Below are positions 51,361 through 61,052 of a stretch of 64,000 nt of DNA, piece by piece. The notes under the pieces were generated by a model. That model was given only the letters and a program-made list of their open reading frames with translations. It was not told the DNA's origin and made no database searches. This DNA is from Rhynchopus sp. YZ270_cl-10 (lineage: Eukaryota; Euglenozoa; Diplonemea; Diplonemida; Diplonemidae), in the NCBI GenBank assembly GCA_964035575.1, contig OZ037838.1, forward strand, positions 1,426,001 through 1,490,000, written 5' to 3'. How positions within the stretch are numbered: the stretch's first letter is position 1; every line of letters begins with the position of its first letter. Made by a program: the position numbers and the translations under genes.

Positions 51361-51653
51361 TTTAGTAAACACGTAGTATTTGACAAAATGCTCCAGACCC
51401 TCGTGAAAAGTCGCGCGTTCGGCGTATCCACCTCCCCGCTTGTTTTCCCCCTCTCTTTCCCCCCTGTGCTCCACAACATTTTCTGTACTTCAGGAATAAC
51501 ACATTCAAACCGTAAATCTGCGTATTTACCGTTATCAAGTCGAAAAAAGAAAAAAGAAAATGGAAGCGAACAACAAACAACCTAAATTTTTCCTCTTCCC
51601 GTTTTTATCCTTTTGAGCAACAAGCAAAGAGTAACGAGTCTCTCGAGCATTTT
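51361..51653 (+). repeat. uninterrupted relative of the palindrome target
   Basis: Matches 15129-15475 followed directly by 17547-17600. AACAACAAACAACC and TTTTGAGCAACAAGCAAAGAG are about 20 bases apart here, while the 2-kb palindrome separates them at 15.5-17.5 kb. Confidence 0.65.
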
Positions 51654-51989
51654 TTGAGATTCTCCTTGATGTGGGCTCTGAACAAGATAAAACAATAAGC
51701 TCGCGTTTCTTTTATCGAACAGATTTTATTCTCCGCCCCGTACCCAAAACGTAAACACCACTTTGAATCAGAAAAAATATTTTCCTCTCCTTTTTTCTTC
51801 CACACGCGCTGGTTTTTGTATTTCGCTAATTTTTATCAAAAAGCTTTCTTTATATGATACAACTGCGGACGTATGGCGTACGATGGCGTCTGCAGCAGCG
51901 CTGTGCGAAGACGGCTTTGACATGAGCTATGAGGGAAGGTGATGCCCGAAGGTGCGGACTTAGTGAAGTGGGGCAGACTTCTTTCTCAG

Positions 51990-52330
51990 GTTCTGTAGGC
52001 TGCTGTGCGGTCCTCGCATGGAACGCACAGCGGCAGCTTCACTTCATGTTGAAGAGCTGTCACCCAAAGGTGTCGGTGTCATTGGTGTCACGAGCATGTA
52101 TCTTGCCATAGTGCCCCTGCCTTGTGTTGGTGCACCTATAAACGGAGGATTGGGTAGTGCTCTGCTTTCGAGGGGCTACAGCGAATTTCTTTTCATATCC
52201 TGAAGTCAGATTCTACGGCGGCATTGTCTTTGCAGTTCTGTTGGTCAACATGCACAGCAGACGTGCGCACATCGCATACACAACCTTGCAGAACACCACA
52301 CCACCCCGCCTCTAACGAAGACACAAAACA
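51990..52330 (+). repeat. 5' flank block shared with 56960-57256
   Basis: Near-identical in both places (GTCACGAGCATGTATCTTGCC, ATAAACGGAGGATTGGG). A small frame with GAPINGGLGSALLSRGYSEF is open in both, with one difference (CVGAP or YVGAP); I would not call it a gene. It ends in GTGCGCACATCGCATACAC, also before 61053 and partly before 62507. Confidence 0.6.
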
Positions 52331-53431
52331 ATGGATGTGACCTTTGTGCTGGAAGAGTCAGGCGTGACTGCGACAGTGGAGGTGCCGTGCGAGGCGGACG
52401 TTGCAGCGGCAAAGGAGGTTGCGTGCACGGCGCTTGCTGTCTCGCCTGCGTCTGTCGAGATGCGCATCGGCACGCAGGTGCTGGAGGGGACGTGCCGTCT
52501 GCAGGACACTGCGTTTGATTCAGGGGTGCAGGTTGTGCTTGCCCGCCGCTTTGCCGACATCAAGTGTCCTTCTGAGTACACTGTAGAGGTGCCAACTGTT
52601 GGACAGGACATGAGTTCTAATCGCTTTTCGTTGTCTCCTTGTGGAGCACTCTGCCTCTTTACACAGGCACGCTATATCACCGGCCTCGATACAGACACCT
52701 TCAGCCCTGCCTTCAGGTTCAAAGTAGACTTTGATGTGTGCGGTGCGCCTGCCATCTCGCGGTGCAAGACACGCTGTTACCTGATGAGTAGGAATTGTCT
52801 TGCGGAGGTTGCTCTTCCGGGTGGGGAGGTGCTCCGCAAAGTTAACGGCACCTCGTATTCAGTGTTCGCGTGTGGTGGTGTTGTTGTCTCTCTGAGAATT
52901 CTCAGCGTCTCTGTGTATGACGAAGACCTGACGTTGCTCCGCACTCTCTCGCATAAACACTGCGGGGGCTTGGCAGTGTCGGACTGTGGTGGGTGGGTGA
53001 TCACCTCCTCCGAAGCAGAGAAGAACGCACGTCTGTGGGATGTGAACACAGGTGAAGCTGTGGCATGTGTGCCTGCTAATAGGATCGTGGCGCTTTCACG
53101 GTCTGCTTCTGTCTTTGCTGTGGTGTGCTCTGACAAAGTGCAGCTCTATGACTGGAGTGGTGCGGCTCTTGGCAGCTTTGAAAAGGCGCATCATGCATTT
53201 GCTGGCATGCAGTTCACTCCCTCCGGGAAGTATCTCGTAGTACGGTTGCTGGATATGGGTGCTAATAAATATTTACTGCACCAGTATGATGTAACGACTA
53301 TGTCCTGTGTGCGTGTGATACCGGACTTTGACGGCTGCCGTGAGTTTGCGATATCGCCGTGTTCACGTGTGCTACTCTTTACGAACAGGAGACGAAACAC
53401 TATTGTGACACGACATCTGTACCCCTACTAG
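52331..53431 (+). CDS. ubiquitin-like/propeller family, stop codon supplied by a transposon
   Basis: 366 residues, ending LYPY. The hypervariable segment is TVEVPTVGQDMSSNRF; blade 2 has LMSRNCLAEVALPGG, similar to the member at 62507; blade 3 lacks the usual GxDG turn (SLRILSVSVYDEDL). The stop is TAG, and those three bases are the first bases of the inserted element at 53429. Elsewhere the stop is TGA. The insertion thus leaves the protein length unchanged and replaces the whole 3' flank. Confidence 0.85.
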   Translation: MDVTFVLEESGVTATVEVPCEADVAAAKEVACTALAVSPASVEMRIGTQVLEGTCRLQDTAFDSGVQVVLARRFADIKCPSEYTVEVPTVGQDMSSNRFSLSPCGALCLFTQARYITGLDTDTFSPAFRFKVDFDVCGAPAISRCKTRCYLMSRNCLAEVALPGGEVLRKVNGTSYSVFACGGVVVSLRILSVSVYDEDLTLLRTLSHKHCGGLAVSDCGGWVITSSEAEKNARLWDVNTGEAVACVPANRIVALSRSASVFAVVCSDKVQLYDWSGAALGSFEKAHHAFAGMQFTPSGKYLVVRLLDMGANKYLLHQYDVTTMSCVRVIPDFDGCREFAISPCSRVLLFTNRRRNTIVTRHLYPY

Positions 53432-55066
53432 GGGGGGCCGTCCGGCCGTTTTTGCTGTCCAAAACCACTTTTTTCGTAAAAACCCGCGAAAAACCCGAAA
53501 AAACACCCAAAAACCCCCCCAAACCCCCAAAAAATCACCCAAAACCACGAAAAACACACTTTTGAGCACTATTTCGTACTTTTTCCTGATTTTTTGGTGT
53601 TTTTTCCCGCTTTTTCCGCCTTTTTCCATGGAATTATACCCCCTAATATGCCTATAGAATCCCTGTACTGCTCACTGAGACAGCATAGCGACCAGAGGCT
53701 CCTTATTCATCGTACCGGTGTCTTCGTCATCAAGGGGTGTACAATCTTCCGCAAATTCCTGCATCTCTGTCTTTGTGAAGAGATCAAGCACTCTAGTGTT
53801 GTACTTTTCAAGTTGCTGCTTCTGGGTGCTTTGCATGGACCTGCCTTTGTGGTGTGCTTGGTGTGTGCTGCGGCAAGTTCTTCCCTTGAGAGAGACGGAA
53901 CCCAACCTAGACTGTAGAGGATGTCTAGGTTTCAGCGACAGTGAGTCGGTGTTGTCGGGGTGCTGGCTCCTTCCGTGGTGGCTTGCAACTTGGTCAAGGA
54001 CACCGACAATGGATTCGCACGAATCATTGGTTATGGGAGGAGGCAAGCAAGGCTTTACTGCACTTAGGCACAGGATACGTTGTCATTTTCAGGGACCAAA
54101 AAAGTCCTAGCAAGTGCTGCAAGTACGATTTTACACAGCTCAGGAGGTCTGTCGGGCAGTTCGGAGGGATTTAGACACTTCTGCGACTGCCTGAACACGC
54201 CTTTTGGGTTTTTGGGTTTTGGGTGCGAAAAACGTCAACAAGGGGAGGAAATACCGTTATTTTAAGCGTTGCAGACACAAAAAACACCCTCAAAAACCCC
54301 CCAGGGACCCCAAAAAGCTGCAAAATCCACACATTTCCACCTCGGGACCTCATTGGAGGTGGACTGAGGTGTTTTTTCGGTGTTTTGAATGAATTGAAAT
54401 TATTTTTTTTTGGTAAATAAATGGTCTTCTGCTAGGCGTTGCATAGCCGTTGCTTAAGTGTTGCATAAGTGTTGCATGGCCTATAAAACCCTCCCAAGTG
54501 CTCGAAATGCTATTTTTCACCCTACATGGGGTCTGGGGGACATTTTCCTGGGTGTTTGGACACCATTTCGACTACCTTGGCACTTTTTTGGGGGTTTTCA
54601 GGTACAAAAAAAGTCAAAAAAGTGACTAAAAAAAGGGTACTTTTAAGCGTTTGGGGCACACACACCCACTGCAAAATGCATCTGGGGCCCCCACAGGACC
54701 CCTAAAAGCTGTAAAAACCATATATTTCCACCCTGGGACCCCACCGGATGTGGACCGAGGTGTTTTTCGGGTGTTTAGAAGGAATTTTGTCTGACTGGAA
54801 AATTTTTTTGGTAAGTGTTGCATTTTGGCCATCTTGGTGACGATCTGGTGACGCCATTTTTGGAGATTTTTCACAAAAAACCGATTTTTTTTAACCAGGA
54901 AAGTCTCTGTAGAGGTTGTCAGGTGGTTTAATGGGATATTTGGGTGATCCCCAGGGCGATTTGCGGCCAGGCACGCCCACCTAAGTGGATTTCTTCACCT
55001 AAATTTCAAAAAAATGGGTTTTGGACAGCAAATCCTTAAGGAATTCCTTATACGTGGCCCCCCCTA
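53429..55066. mobile_element. 1.64-kb Mutator-like element with 11-bp target duplication
   Basis: Begins TAGGGGGGGCC and ends GGCCCCCCCTA. TTTGCTGTCCAAAACC lies just inside both ends in inverted form. TGTACCCCTAC, the end of the host gene, is duplicated exactly (53418-53428 and 55067-55077). A 9-11-bp duplication and this structure fit Mutator-like elements. Inside are two diverged units of about 200 bases (54215-54416 and 54594-54816) and a coding-like segment on the minus strand. No transposase seen. Confidence 0.8.
53672..54046 (-). other. coding-like fragment carried inside the element
   Basis: 124 codons open on the minus strand, with ordinary amino-acid balance (TKTEMQEFAEDCTPLDDEDT, ESIVGVLDQVASHHGRSQ), unlike the low-complexity DNA on either side within the element. 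May be a captured host gene fragment, as seen in Pack-MULEs. Not recognised. Confidence 0.4.
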
Positions 55067-55408
55067 TGTACCCCTACTGAGTGATGTTTTGCGAGAGGTT
55101 GTGTTTGTGCAGCTTCTCGCAGGCAGTCCACCCCAGAAGCACCTCCTCGCTGTCGCTGAGTACTGCGGTGTTCCTATCGTGCATCAGTATTTGCGTTGCA
55201 CCCTCGACCTGCTAGCCTGTGAGGAAATAGGTTTTGAGGATAACGACCACACGACCCTTTACCCCTCTTTCCCACTTTTGCTTTGTTCAAACCCTCTTCT
55301 GCTGGTGGAAACCACAGACGTAACGAAACTATCACACAAACACACAAAACAAAACAACCCACACCCCATCTCCTCCCAACAGAGGTGGAACAAAAAGAAG
55401 ACAAAACA
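55067..55408 (+). repeat. displaced 3' flank of 52331, also 5' flank of 55409
   Basis: Starts with the duplicated TGTACCCCTAC and TGA. The alternative frame carries the best version of the conserved signature (VLREVVFVQLLAGSPPQKH, then LLAVAEYCGVPIVHQYL). Its second half resembles the last helices of BTB domains. Similar flanks at 42306-42432 and 63623-63954. Confidence 0.5.
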
Positions 55409-56533
55409 ATGGATGTGACTTTTGTGCTGGAAGAGTCAGGCGTGACTGCGACAGTGGAGGTGCCGTGCGAGGCGGACGTTGCAGCGGCAAAGGAGGTTGC
55501 GTGCACGGCGCTTGCTGTCTCGCCTGCGTCTGTCGAGATGCGCATCGGCACGCAGGTGCTGGAGGGGACGTGCCGTCTGCAGGACACTGCGTTTGATGCA
55601 GGGGTGAAGGTTGTGCTTGCCTGTCCTCGCTTTGCCGACATCAAGTGTCCTGCTGAGTACACTGTACCACCTCGCATGGAACCTATTACGGGTAGGCAGA
55701 ATATATATTACTTTTCGTTGTCTCCTTGTGGAGCACTTTGCCTCTTTATACAGAATGCAGGCTATGTCACCGTCCTCGATACAGACACCTTCAGCCCTTC
55801 CTTCAAGTTCAAAGTAGACATTGAGGTGCGCGGTGCGCCTGCCATCTCACGGTGCAAGACACGCTGCTACCTGGTGTGCAGGGAAGCAGGTCTGCACGAG
55901 GTTGCGCTTCCGGGTGGGGAGGTGCTACGCAAAGTTAACGACACCTCGCAGGAAGTGTTCGCGTGTGGCAGTGTTGTTGTATCGAAGGGCAAAGACGGCG
56001 TCTCTGTGTATGACGAAGACCTGACGTTGCTCCGCTCTCTCTCGCACGAAGGGTTTTTGGCCTTGGCAGTATCGGAATGTGGTGGGTGGGCGATCACCTC
56101 CTCCAAATCAGAGAAGGACGCACGTCTGTGGGATGTGAACACAGGTGAAGCTGTGGCATGTGTGCCTGCAGAGGGGTGGTCTAGCGTGGTGCTTTCACGA
56201 TCTGCCTCTGTCTTTGCTGTGGTATGCAGGGATAAAATGCAGCTCTATGACTGGAGTGGTGCGGCTATTCGCATGGTTAAAAGGGCGCATCAGATATTTG
56301 CTGGCGTGCAGTTCACTCCGTGTGGGAAGTATCTCGTCGTACGGGTGATGGATATGGATGCTGGCAAACATCATTTACTGTACCAGTATGATGTGGCGAC
56401 CATGTCCTGTGTGCGTGAGATACCGGACTCCGACAGCTCCGATGAGTTTACGATATCGCCGTGTTCACGTGTGGTAGTGTTTGTGAATTTGCTACGAAAA
56501 TCTATTGAGACGAGACATCTGTACCCCTACTGA
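55409..56533 (+). CDS. ubiquitin-like/propeller family, member 12
   Basis: 374 residues. Q-to-K change late in the first domain (GVKVVLACPRF). The hypervariable segment VPPRMEPITGRQNIYYF is shared with the member at 61053, and the two are close throughout (FLALAVS, WSSVVLSRSAS, DMDAGK). Blade 4 starts AVSECGGWAITSS. Despite this closeness, the 5' flank is of the CAACAGAGGTGG type, unlike that of 61053. Ends LYPY. Confidence 0.85.
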   Translation: MDVTFVLEESGVTATVEVPCEADVAAAKEVACTALAVSPASVEMRIGTQVLEGTCRLQDTAFDAGVKVVLACPRFADIKCPAEYTVPPRMEPITGRQNIYYFSLSPCGALCLFIQNAGYVTVLDTDTFSPSFKFKVDIEVRGAPAISRCKTRCYLVCREAGLHEVALPGGEVLRKVNDTSQEVFACGSVVVSKGKDGVSVYDEDLTLLRSLSHEGFLALAVSECGGWAITSSKSEKDARLWDVNTGEAVACVPAEGWSSVVLSRSASVFAVVCRDKMQLYDWSGAAIRMVKRAHQIFAGVQFTPCGKYLVVRVMDMDAGKHHLLYQYDVATMSCVREIPDSDSSDEFTISPCSRVVVFVNLLRKSIETRHLYPY

Positions 56534-56870
56534 GTGATGTTTTGCGAGAGGTTGTGTTTGTGCAGCTTCTCGCAGGCAGTCCACCCCAGAAGCACCTCCT
56601 CACTGTCGCTGAGTATTGCGCTGTTCTGCTGCAGTGAGCTGCACCACCGTAGGATGGGATACGTATCTTTTTTGCATCGGATCCATTCGATGACACACAG
56701 AGTGGCATGCTGTGGACTGCACATAGAAGAACTGTGTGTAATGGGTTTGCATCTGAGAAAATTGGTGCTCCACCTGTCGGTTTGTGCGGATTGGGAGGGC
56801 AGGGGAGGGGGGGTGGGTAAGAAGTAAAAAAACGGAGGATTCGGTTGTGGGTTCTTCTTTTATTGAAAAA
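56534..56870 (+). repeat. shared 3' flank
   Basis: Near-identical to 50670-50990 and 60498-60850, with small indels. Confidence 0.65.
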
Positions 56871-56959
56871 CAAAATGATGAAAGTCTTTGTTTGTTGTTG
56901 TTTTTGAGATTCTCCTTGATGTGGGCTCTCGGGATACGACTTAGTGAAGTGTGAAGCGG

Positions 56960-57256
56960 CAGCTTCACTTCATGTTGAAGAGCTGTCACCCAAAGGTGTC
57001 GGTGTCATTGGTGTCACGAGCATGTATCTTGCCATAGTGCCCCTGCCTTATGTTGGTGCACCTATAAACGGAGGATTGGGTAGTGCTCTGCTTTCGAGGG
57101 GCTACAGCGAATTTCTTTTCATATCCTGAAGTCAGATTCTACGGCGGCATTGTCTTTGCAGTTCTGTTGGTCAACATGCACAGCAGACGTGCGCACATCG
57201 CATACACAACCTTGCAGAACACCACACCACCCCGCCTCTAACGAAGACACAAAACA
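56960..57256 (+). repeat. 5' flank block shared with 51990-52330
   Basis: Near-identical block leading into the ATG at 57257. Its 5' boundary differs from the other copy. Confidence 0.6.
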
Positions 57257-58381
57257 ATGGATGTGACCTTTGTGCTGGAAGAGTCAGGCGTGACTGCGAC
57301 AGTGGAGGTGCCGTGCGAGGCGGACGTTGCAGCGGCAAAGGAGGTTGCGTGCACGGCGCTTGCTGTCTCGCCTGCGTCTGTCGAGATGCGCATCGGCACG
57401 CAGGTGCTGGAGGGGACGTGCCGTCTGCAGGACACTGCGTTTGCTGAAGGGGTGCAGGTTGTGCTTGCCCGCCGCTTTGCCGACATCAAGTGTCCTGCTG
57501 AGAAGAGTGAGGATGCAGCACACTTGTCGCTGTCGTGTTGTGGAACGCTCTGCGTATTTTCAGGCGAATATACTGGGCATGTTGGCGGCTTCGACACAGA
57601 AACCTTCGACACTGTCTTCTCGTTCGAAGTGGACAGTGAAGTGCGCGGTCCGCCTGCCATCTCGCAGTGCAAGACACGCTGCTATGTGCCGTGTTGGGAA
57701 GACTTACACATGGTTGCGCTTCCGGGTGGGGAGGTGCTCCGCAAAGTCGACGGCATCTTATACTCAGTGTTTGCGTGTGGTGGTGTTGTTGTCTCCCATG
57801 GCAAAGACGGCGTCTCTGTGTATGACGAAGGCCTGACGTTGCTCCGCTCTCTCTCGCACGCGGAGTGTAGGAATATGGCCCTGTCGGACTGTGGTGGGTG
57901 GGTGATCATCTCCTCCGAAGAAGAGAAAAAGGCACGTCTGTGGGATGTGAACACAGGTGAAGCTGTGGCATGTGTGCCTGCAGAGGGGTGCGATGGGGTG
58001 GCGCTTTCACGGTCTGCCTCTGTCTTTGCTGTGGGGGAGGACAACACCTTGCACCTCTTTGATTGGAGTGGTGCGGCTCTTCGCAGTGTTGATGTGGGTG
58101 GGCTTGTCTTGGGCATGCAGTTCACCCCGTGTGGGAAGTACCTCATAGTCAAGGTGGATGTTGAGGCATGCACAGATGGTACAGATGGTGACGAAGAATA
58201 TGATGAGTACGCCGTACAGCTGCAACAGTACGATGTGGCGACCATGTCCCGTGTGCGTGTGATCCCGCAAGCCCATTTTAGTTCCTTTGCTATATCACCC
58301 TGTTCACGTGTCGTTGTGTTTGGGTGTGATGCCACTGACGTTGTTGTAACAAGGCATCTGTACCCACACAACAGTGAGTGA
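57257..58381 (+). CDS. ubiquitin-like/propeller family, HVGGFDTE subtype
   Basis: 374 residues, ending LYPHNSE. The first domain ends AFAEGVQVVLA. Short hypervariable segment (KSEDAAHLSLSCCG). Blade 1 HVGGFDTETFDTVFSFEVD groups it with 11520 and 37920; blade 6 is long and acidic (VDVEACTDGTDGDEEYDEY), as in 37920. Blade 3 has DEGLTLL. The 3' flank equals that of 11520, while the 5' flank equals that of 52331, which belongs to the other subtype: a combination that suggests recombination. Confidence 0.85.
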   Translation: MDVTFVLEESGVTATVEVPCEADVAAAKEVACTALAVSPASVEMRIGTQVLEGTCRLQDTAFAEGVQVVLARRFADIKCPAEKSEDAAHLSLSCCGTLCVFSGEYTGHVGGFDTETFDTVFSFEVDSEVRGPPAISQCKTRCYVPCWEDLHMVALPGGEVLRKVDGILYSVFACGGVVVSHGKDGVSVYDEGLTLLRSLSHAECRNMALSDCGGWVIISSEEEKKARLWDVNTGEAVACVPAEGCDGVALSRSASVFAVGEDNTLHLFDWSGAALRSVDVGGLVLGMQFTPCGKYLIVKVDVEACTDGTDGDEEYDEYAVQLQQYDVATMSRVRVIPQAHFSSFAISPCSRVVVFGCDATDVVVTRHLYPHNSE

Positions 58382-58497
58382 TGTTTCGCGAGGGGTGGGA
58401 GGGTGGTGACTGTATTCTGACAGAAGGGGACAGTGAAGTGTCTGCAGAGGGTATACCATCAACTGCATAGACCACACCGTCAATCTAGCTCAAGCGG
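58382..58497. repeat. 3' flank shared with 12624-12740
   Basis: Same sequence with a few substitutions. After about 58498 the two diverge. Confidence 0.65.
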
Positions 58498-59387
58498 ACG
58501 TCTTTTCACACATAATGCACAAAGGCGTCGTTGTCGTATTATATTTTGGAGTCAGGCCATATTATTGCACACGGGAGGGCAGCCACATCGAGGGGTGAGG
58601 TGCTGCTCTAAATGACTTCTCGAGTCATTGCACTTCGCGGTTAGGACCAAGGGAAGATACCCTTCTTCAGAAGAGTGTGCACAAGATAAATCAAAAAGCT
58701 TGCGTTTCTTTTATCGAAACAGATTTTTTTCTCCGCCCCGTACCCAAAACGTAAACACCGCATTCCGAAAAAATAGTTTTCCTCCACACGTTCATTTTTG
58801 TGTTCGCTCATTTTTATCAAAAAGCTTTTAGCCCTACCCTAGTTTCGAGCGCGAAACGTTTCTCTATGTGTGCACTCATATCAGATCCTGGCCCCTTGTG
58901 TGTCTCCCAAAAACCAAAAGCGTTGTGTGAAGTTTAAAAATAACACCAGAAAAGTTTGCACAATACAAAACTAATGCTGCCTCAGCAGGCAGATTGAACC
59001 AAAGTATGGTGGCCACGTTCAAAAGCAAAACACAGTGGAGCACATCCACACTAATACAACCAAGCTTTCAAAGACAAAACAAAAGATCTCTCCCCGACCT
59101 GTTTGTTGTCTCTTGCACACCACACCCGCACTCCCTACCTCCCTTTTGATACCTGTCTACGTCCACAGAGAGACATCACTCCAGTCCATCTCGTCGCCCA
59201 CGAGTTGCTCTCGTGTGGGTGACATACCGCGATGTGAGTCACAGTGAGTGACATTTTCCTTTTGTCACCTCTTACAACGAGAACCACCACAAACATGCAA
59301 CACAGAACAACACCTCTCCCCCACCCCGTCCGTTTGTGGTGGAGCAAACGTGCTGATTTGCACCTTCTCACGAAGCAACGCAACACA
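58498..59387. other. intergenic, mostly unique
   Basis: No gene supported. Contains a GTGGAGCAC element (59035-59070, ending ACAACCAAGCTTTC) and, near 58690-58830, a stretch resembling 51690-51850 (TTGCGTTTCTTTTATCGAA, CCCGTACCCAAAACGTAAAC). Confidence 0.45.
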
Positions 59388-60497
59388 ATGGATGTGACCT
59401 TTGTGCTGGAAGAGTCAGGCGTGACTGCGACAGTGGAGGTGCCGTGCGAGGCGAACGTTGCAGCGGCAAAGGAGGTTGCGTGCACGGCGCTTGCTGTCTC
59501 GCCTGCGTCTGTCGAGATGCGCATCGGCACGCAGGTGCTGGAGGGGACGTGCCGTCTGCAGGACACTGCGTTTGATGCAGGGGTGCAGGTTGTGCTTGCC
59601 TGCCCTCGCTTTGCCGACATCAAGTGTCCTGCTGAGTACAGTGCAGCGGTGCCTCGGCAGGGGATGCATATGACTCGCTTTTCGCTGTCTCCTTGTGGAG
59701 CACTCTGCCTCTTGGTGCAGAATGCACGCTGCGTCACCGGCTTCGATACAGAAACCTTCAGCCCTGCCTTCAGGTTCAAAGTAGACAGTTTCGTGTACCG
59801 TGCCCCTGCCGTCTCACGGTGCAAGACACGCTGCTACCTGGCGTGCGAGGAAGGCCTACACGAGGTTGCGCTTCCGGGTGGGGAGGTGCTCCGTAAAGTC
59901 GACGGCGACTCAAGGTCAGTGTGCGCGTGTGGTGGTGTTGTTGTCTCAAAGGGCACAGACGGCGTCTCTGTGTATGACGAAGACCTGACGTTGCTCCGCT
60001 CTCTCTCGCACGAACGGTGTCCGGACATAGCAGTGTCGGACTGTGGTGGGTGGGTGATCACCTCCTCCGAAGCAGAGAAGAACGCACGTCTGTGGTATGT
60101 GAACACAGGTGAAGCTGTGGCATGTGTGCCTGCTAATAAGATCGTGGCGCTTTCACGGTCTGCCTCTGTCTTTGCTGTGGTGTGCTCTCAGAAAGTGCAG
60201 CTCTATGACTGGAGTGGTGCGGCTCTTGGCAGCTTTGAATTATCAAATCTCATGCCTGGATTTCCCGCTGGCATGCAGTTCACTCCGTGTGGGAAGTATC
60301 TCGTAGTACGGTTCATGGATATGGGTACTGAAACATATTTACTGCACCAGTATGATGTGACGACCATGTCCTGTGTGCGTGTGATACCAGACTGCGACGG
60401 GTGTCGTGATTTTGCGATATCGCCGTGTTCACGTGTGGTAGTGTTTGCGAACTCGGGACGAGGTACTATTGAGACGAGACATCTGTACCCCTACTGA
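59388..60497 (+). CDS. ubiquitin-like/propeller family, member 14
   Basis: 369 residues. First domain has D23N (CEANVAAAK). Hypervariable segment SAAVPRQGMHMTRF. In blade 4 the conserved WD is WY (ARLWYVNTGE), the only copy with this change; loss of that Asp may weaken the strand-capping hydrogen bonds typical of WD40 blades. Blade 6 has a longer lead-in (ELSNLMPGFPAGMQF) resembling the member at 42945. The 5' flank is unique. Ends LYPY. Confidence 0.85.
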   Translation: MDVTFVLEESGVTATVEVPCEANVAAAKEVACTALAVSPASVEMRIGTQVLEGTCRLQDTAFDAGVQVVLACPRFADIKCPAEYSAAVPRQGMHMTRFSLSPCGALCLLVQNARCVTGFDTETFSPAFRFKVDSFVYRAPAVSRCKTRCYLACEEGLHEVALPGGEVLRKVDGDSRSVCACGGVVVSKGTDGVSVYDEDLTLLRSLSHERCPDIAVSDCGGWVITSSEAEKNARLWYVNTGEAVACVPANKIVALSRSASVFAVVCSQKVQLYDWSGAALGSFELSNLMPGFPAGMQFTPCGKYLVVRFMDMGTETYLLHQYDVTTMSCVRVIPDCDGCRDFAISPCSRVVVFANSGRGTIETRHLYPY

Positions 60498-60850
60498 GTG
60501 ATGTTTTGCGAGAGCTTGTGTTTGTGCAGCTTCTCGCAGGCAGTCCACCCCAGAAGCACCTCCTCGCTGTCGCTGAGTATTGCGCTGTTCTGCTGTAGTG
60601 AGCTGCACCACCGTAGATGCGTATCTTTTTTGCATCGGATCCATTCGATGAAATTCTGTGGACTGCACATAGAAGAACTGTGTGTAATGGGTTTGCACCT
60701 GAGAAAATTGGTGCTCCACCTGTCGGTTTGTGCGGATTGGGAGGGCAGGGGAGGGGGGGCGGTTAAGAAGTAAAAAAACGGAGGATTCGATTGTGGGTTC
60801 TTCTTTTATTGAAAAACAAAATGATGAAGTCTTTTATTTTTTTTTGAGAT
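60498..60850 (+). repeat. shared 3' flank
   Basis: As 50670-50990, lacking about 20 bases near the GGATCCATTCGATG word. Then a shortened version of the 51990 block leads to the next gene. Confidence 0.6.
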
Positions 60851-61052
60851 TCTCCTTGATGTGGGCTCTCGGGATACGACTTAGTGAAGTGCTTTCTCAG
60901 GTTCTGTAGGCTGCTGTGCGGTCCTCGCATGGAACGCACAGCGGCAGCTTTACTTCATGTTGAAGAGCTGTCACCCAAGCAGACGTGCGCACATCGCATA
61001 CACAACCTTGCAGAACACCACACCACCCCGCCTCTAACGAAGACACAAAACA

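Noticed and set aside
52018-52203. A conserved 61-codon gene also seen at 56944-57129
   Set aside because: Conservation is explained by recent duplication of the flank; a third copy near 60914 is truncated and the peptide has no recognisable features.
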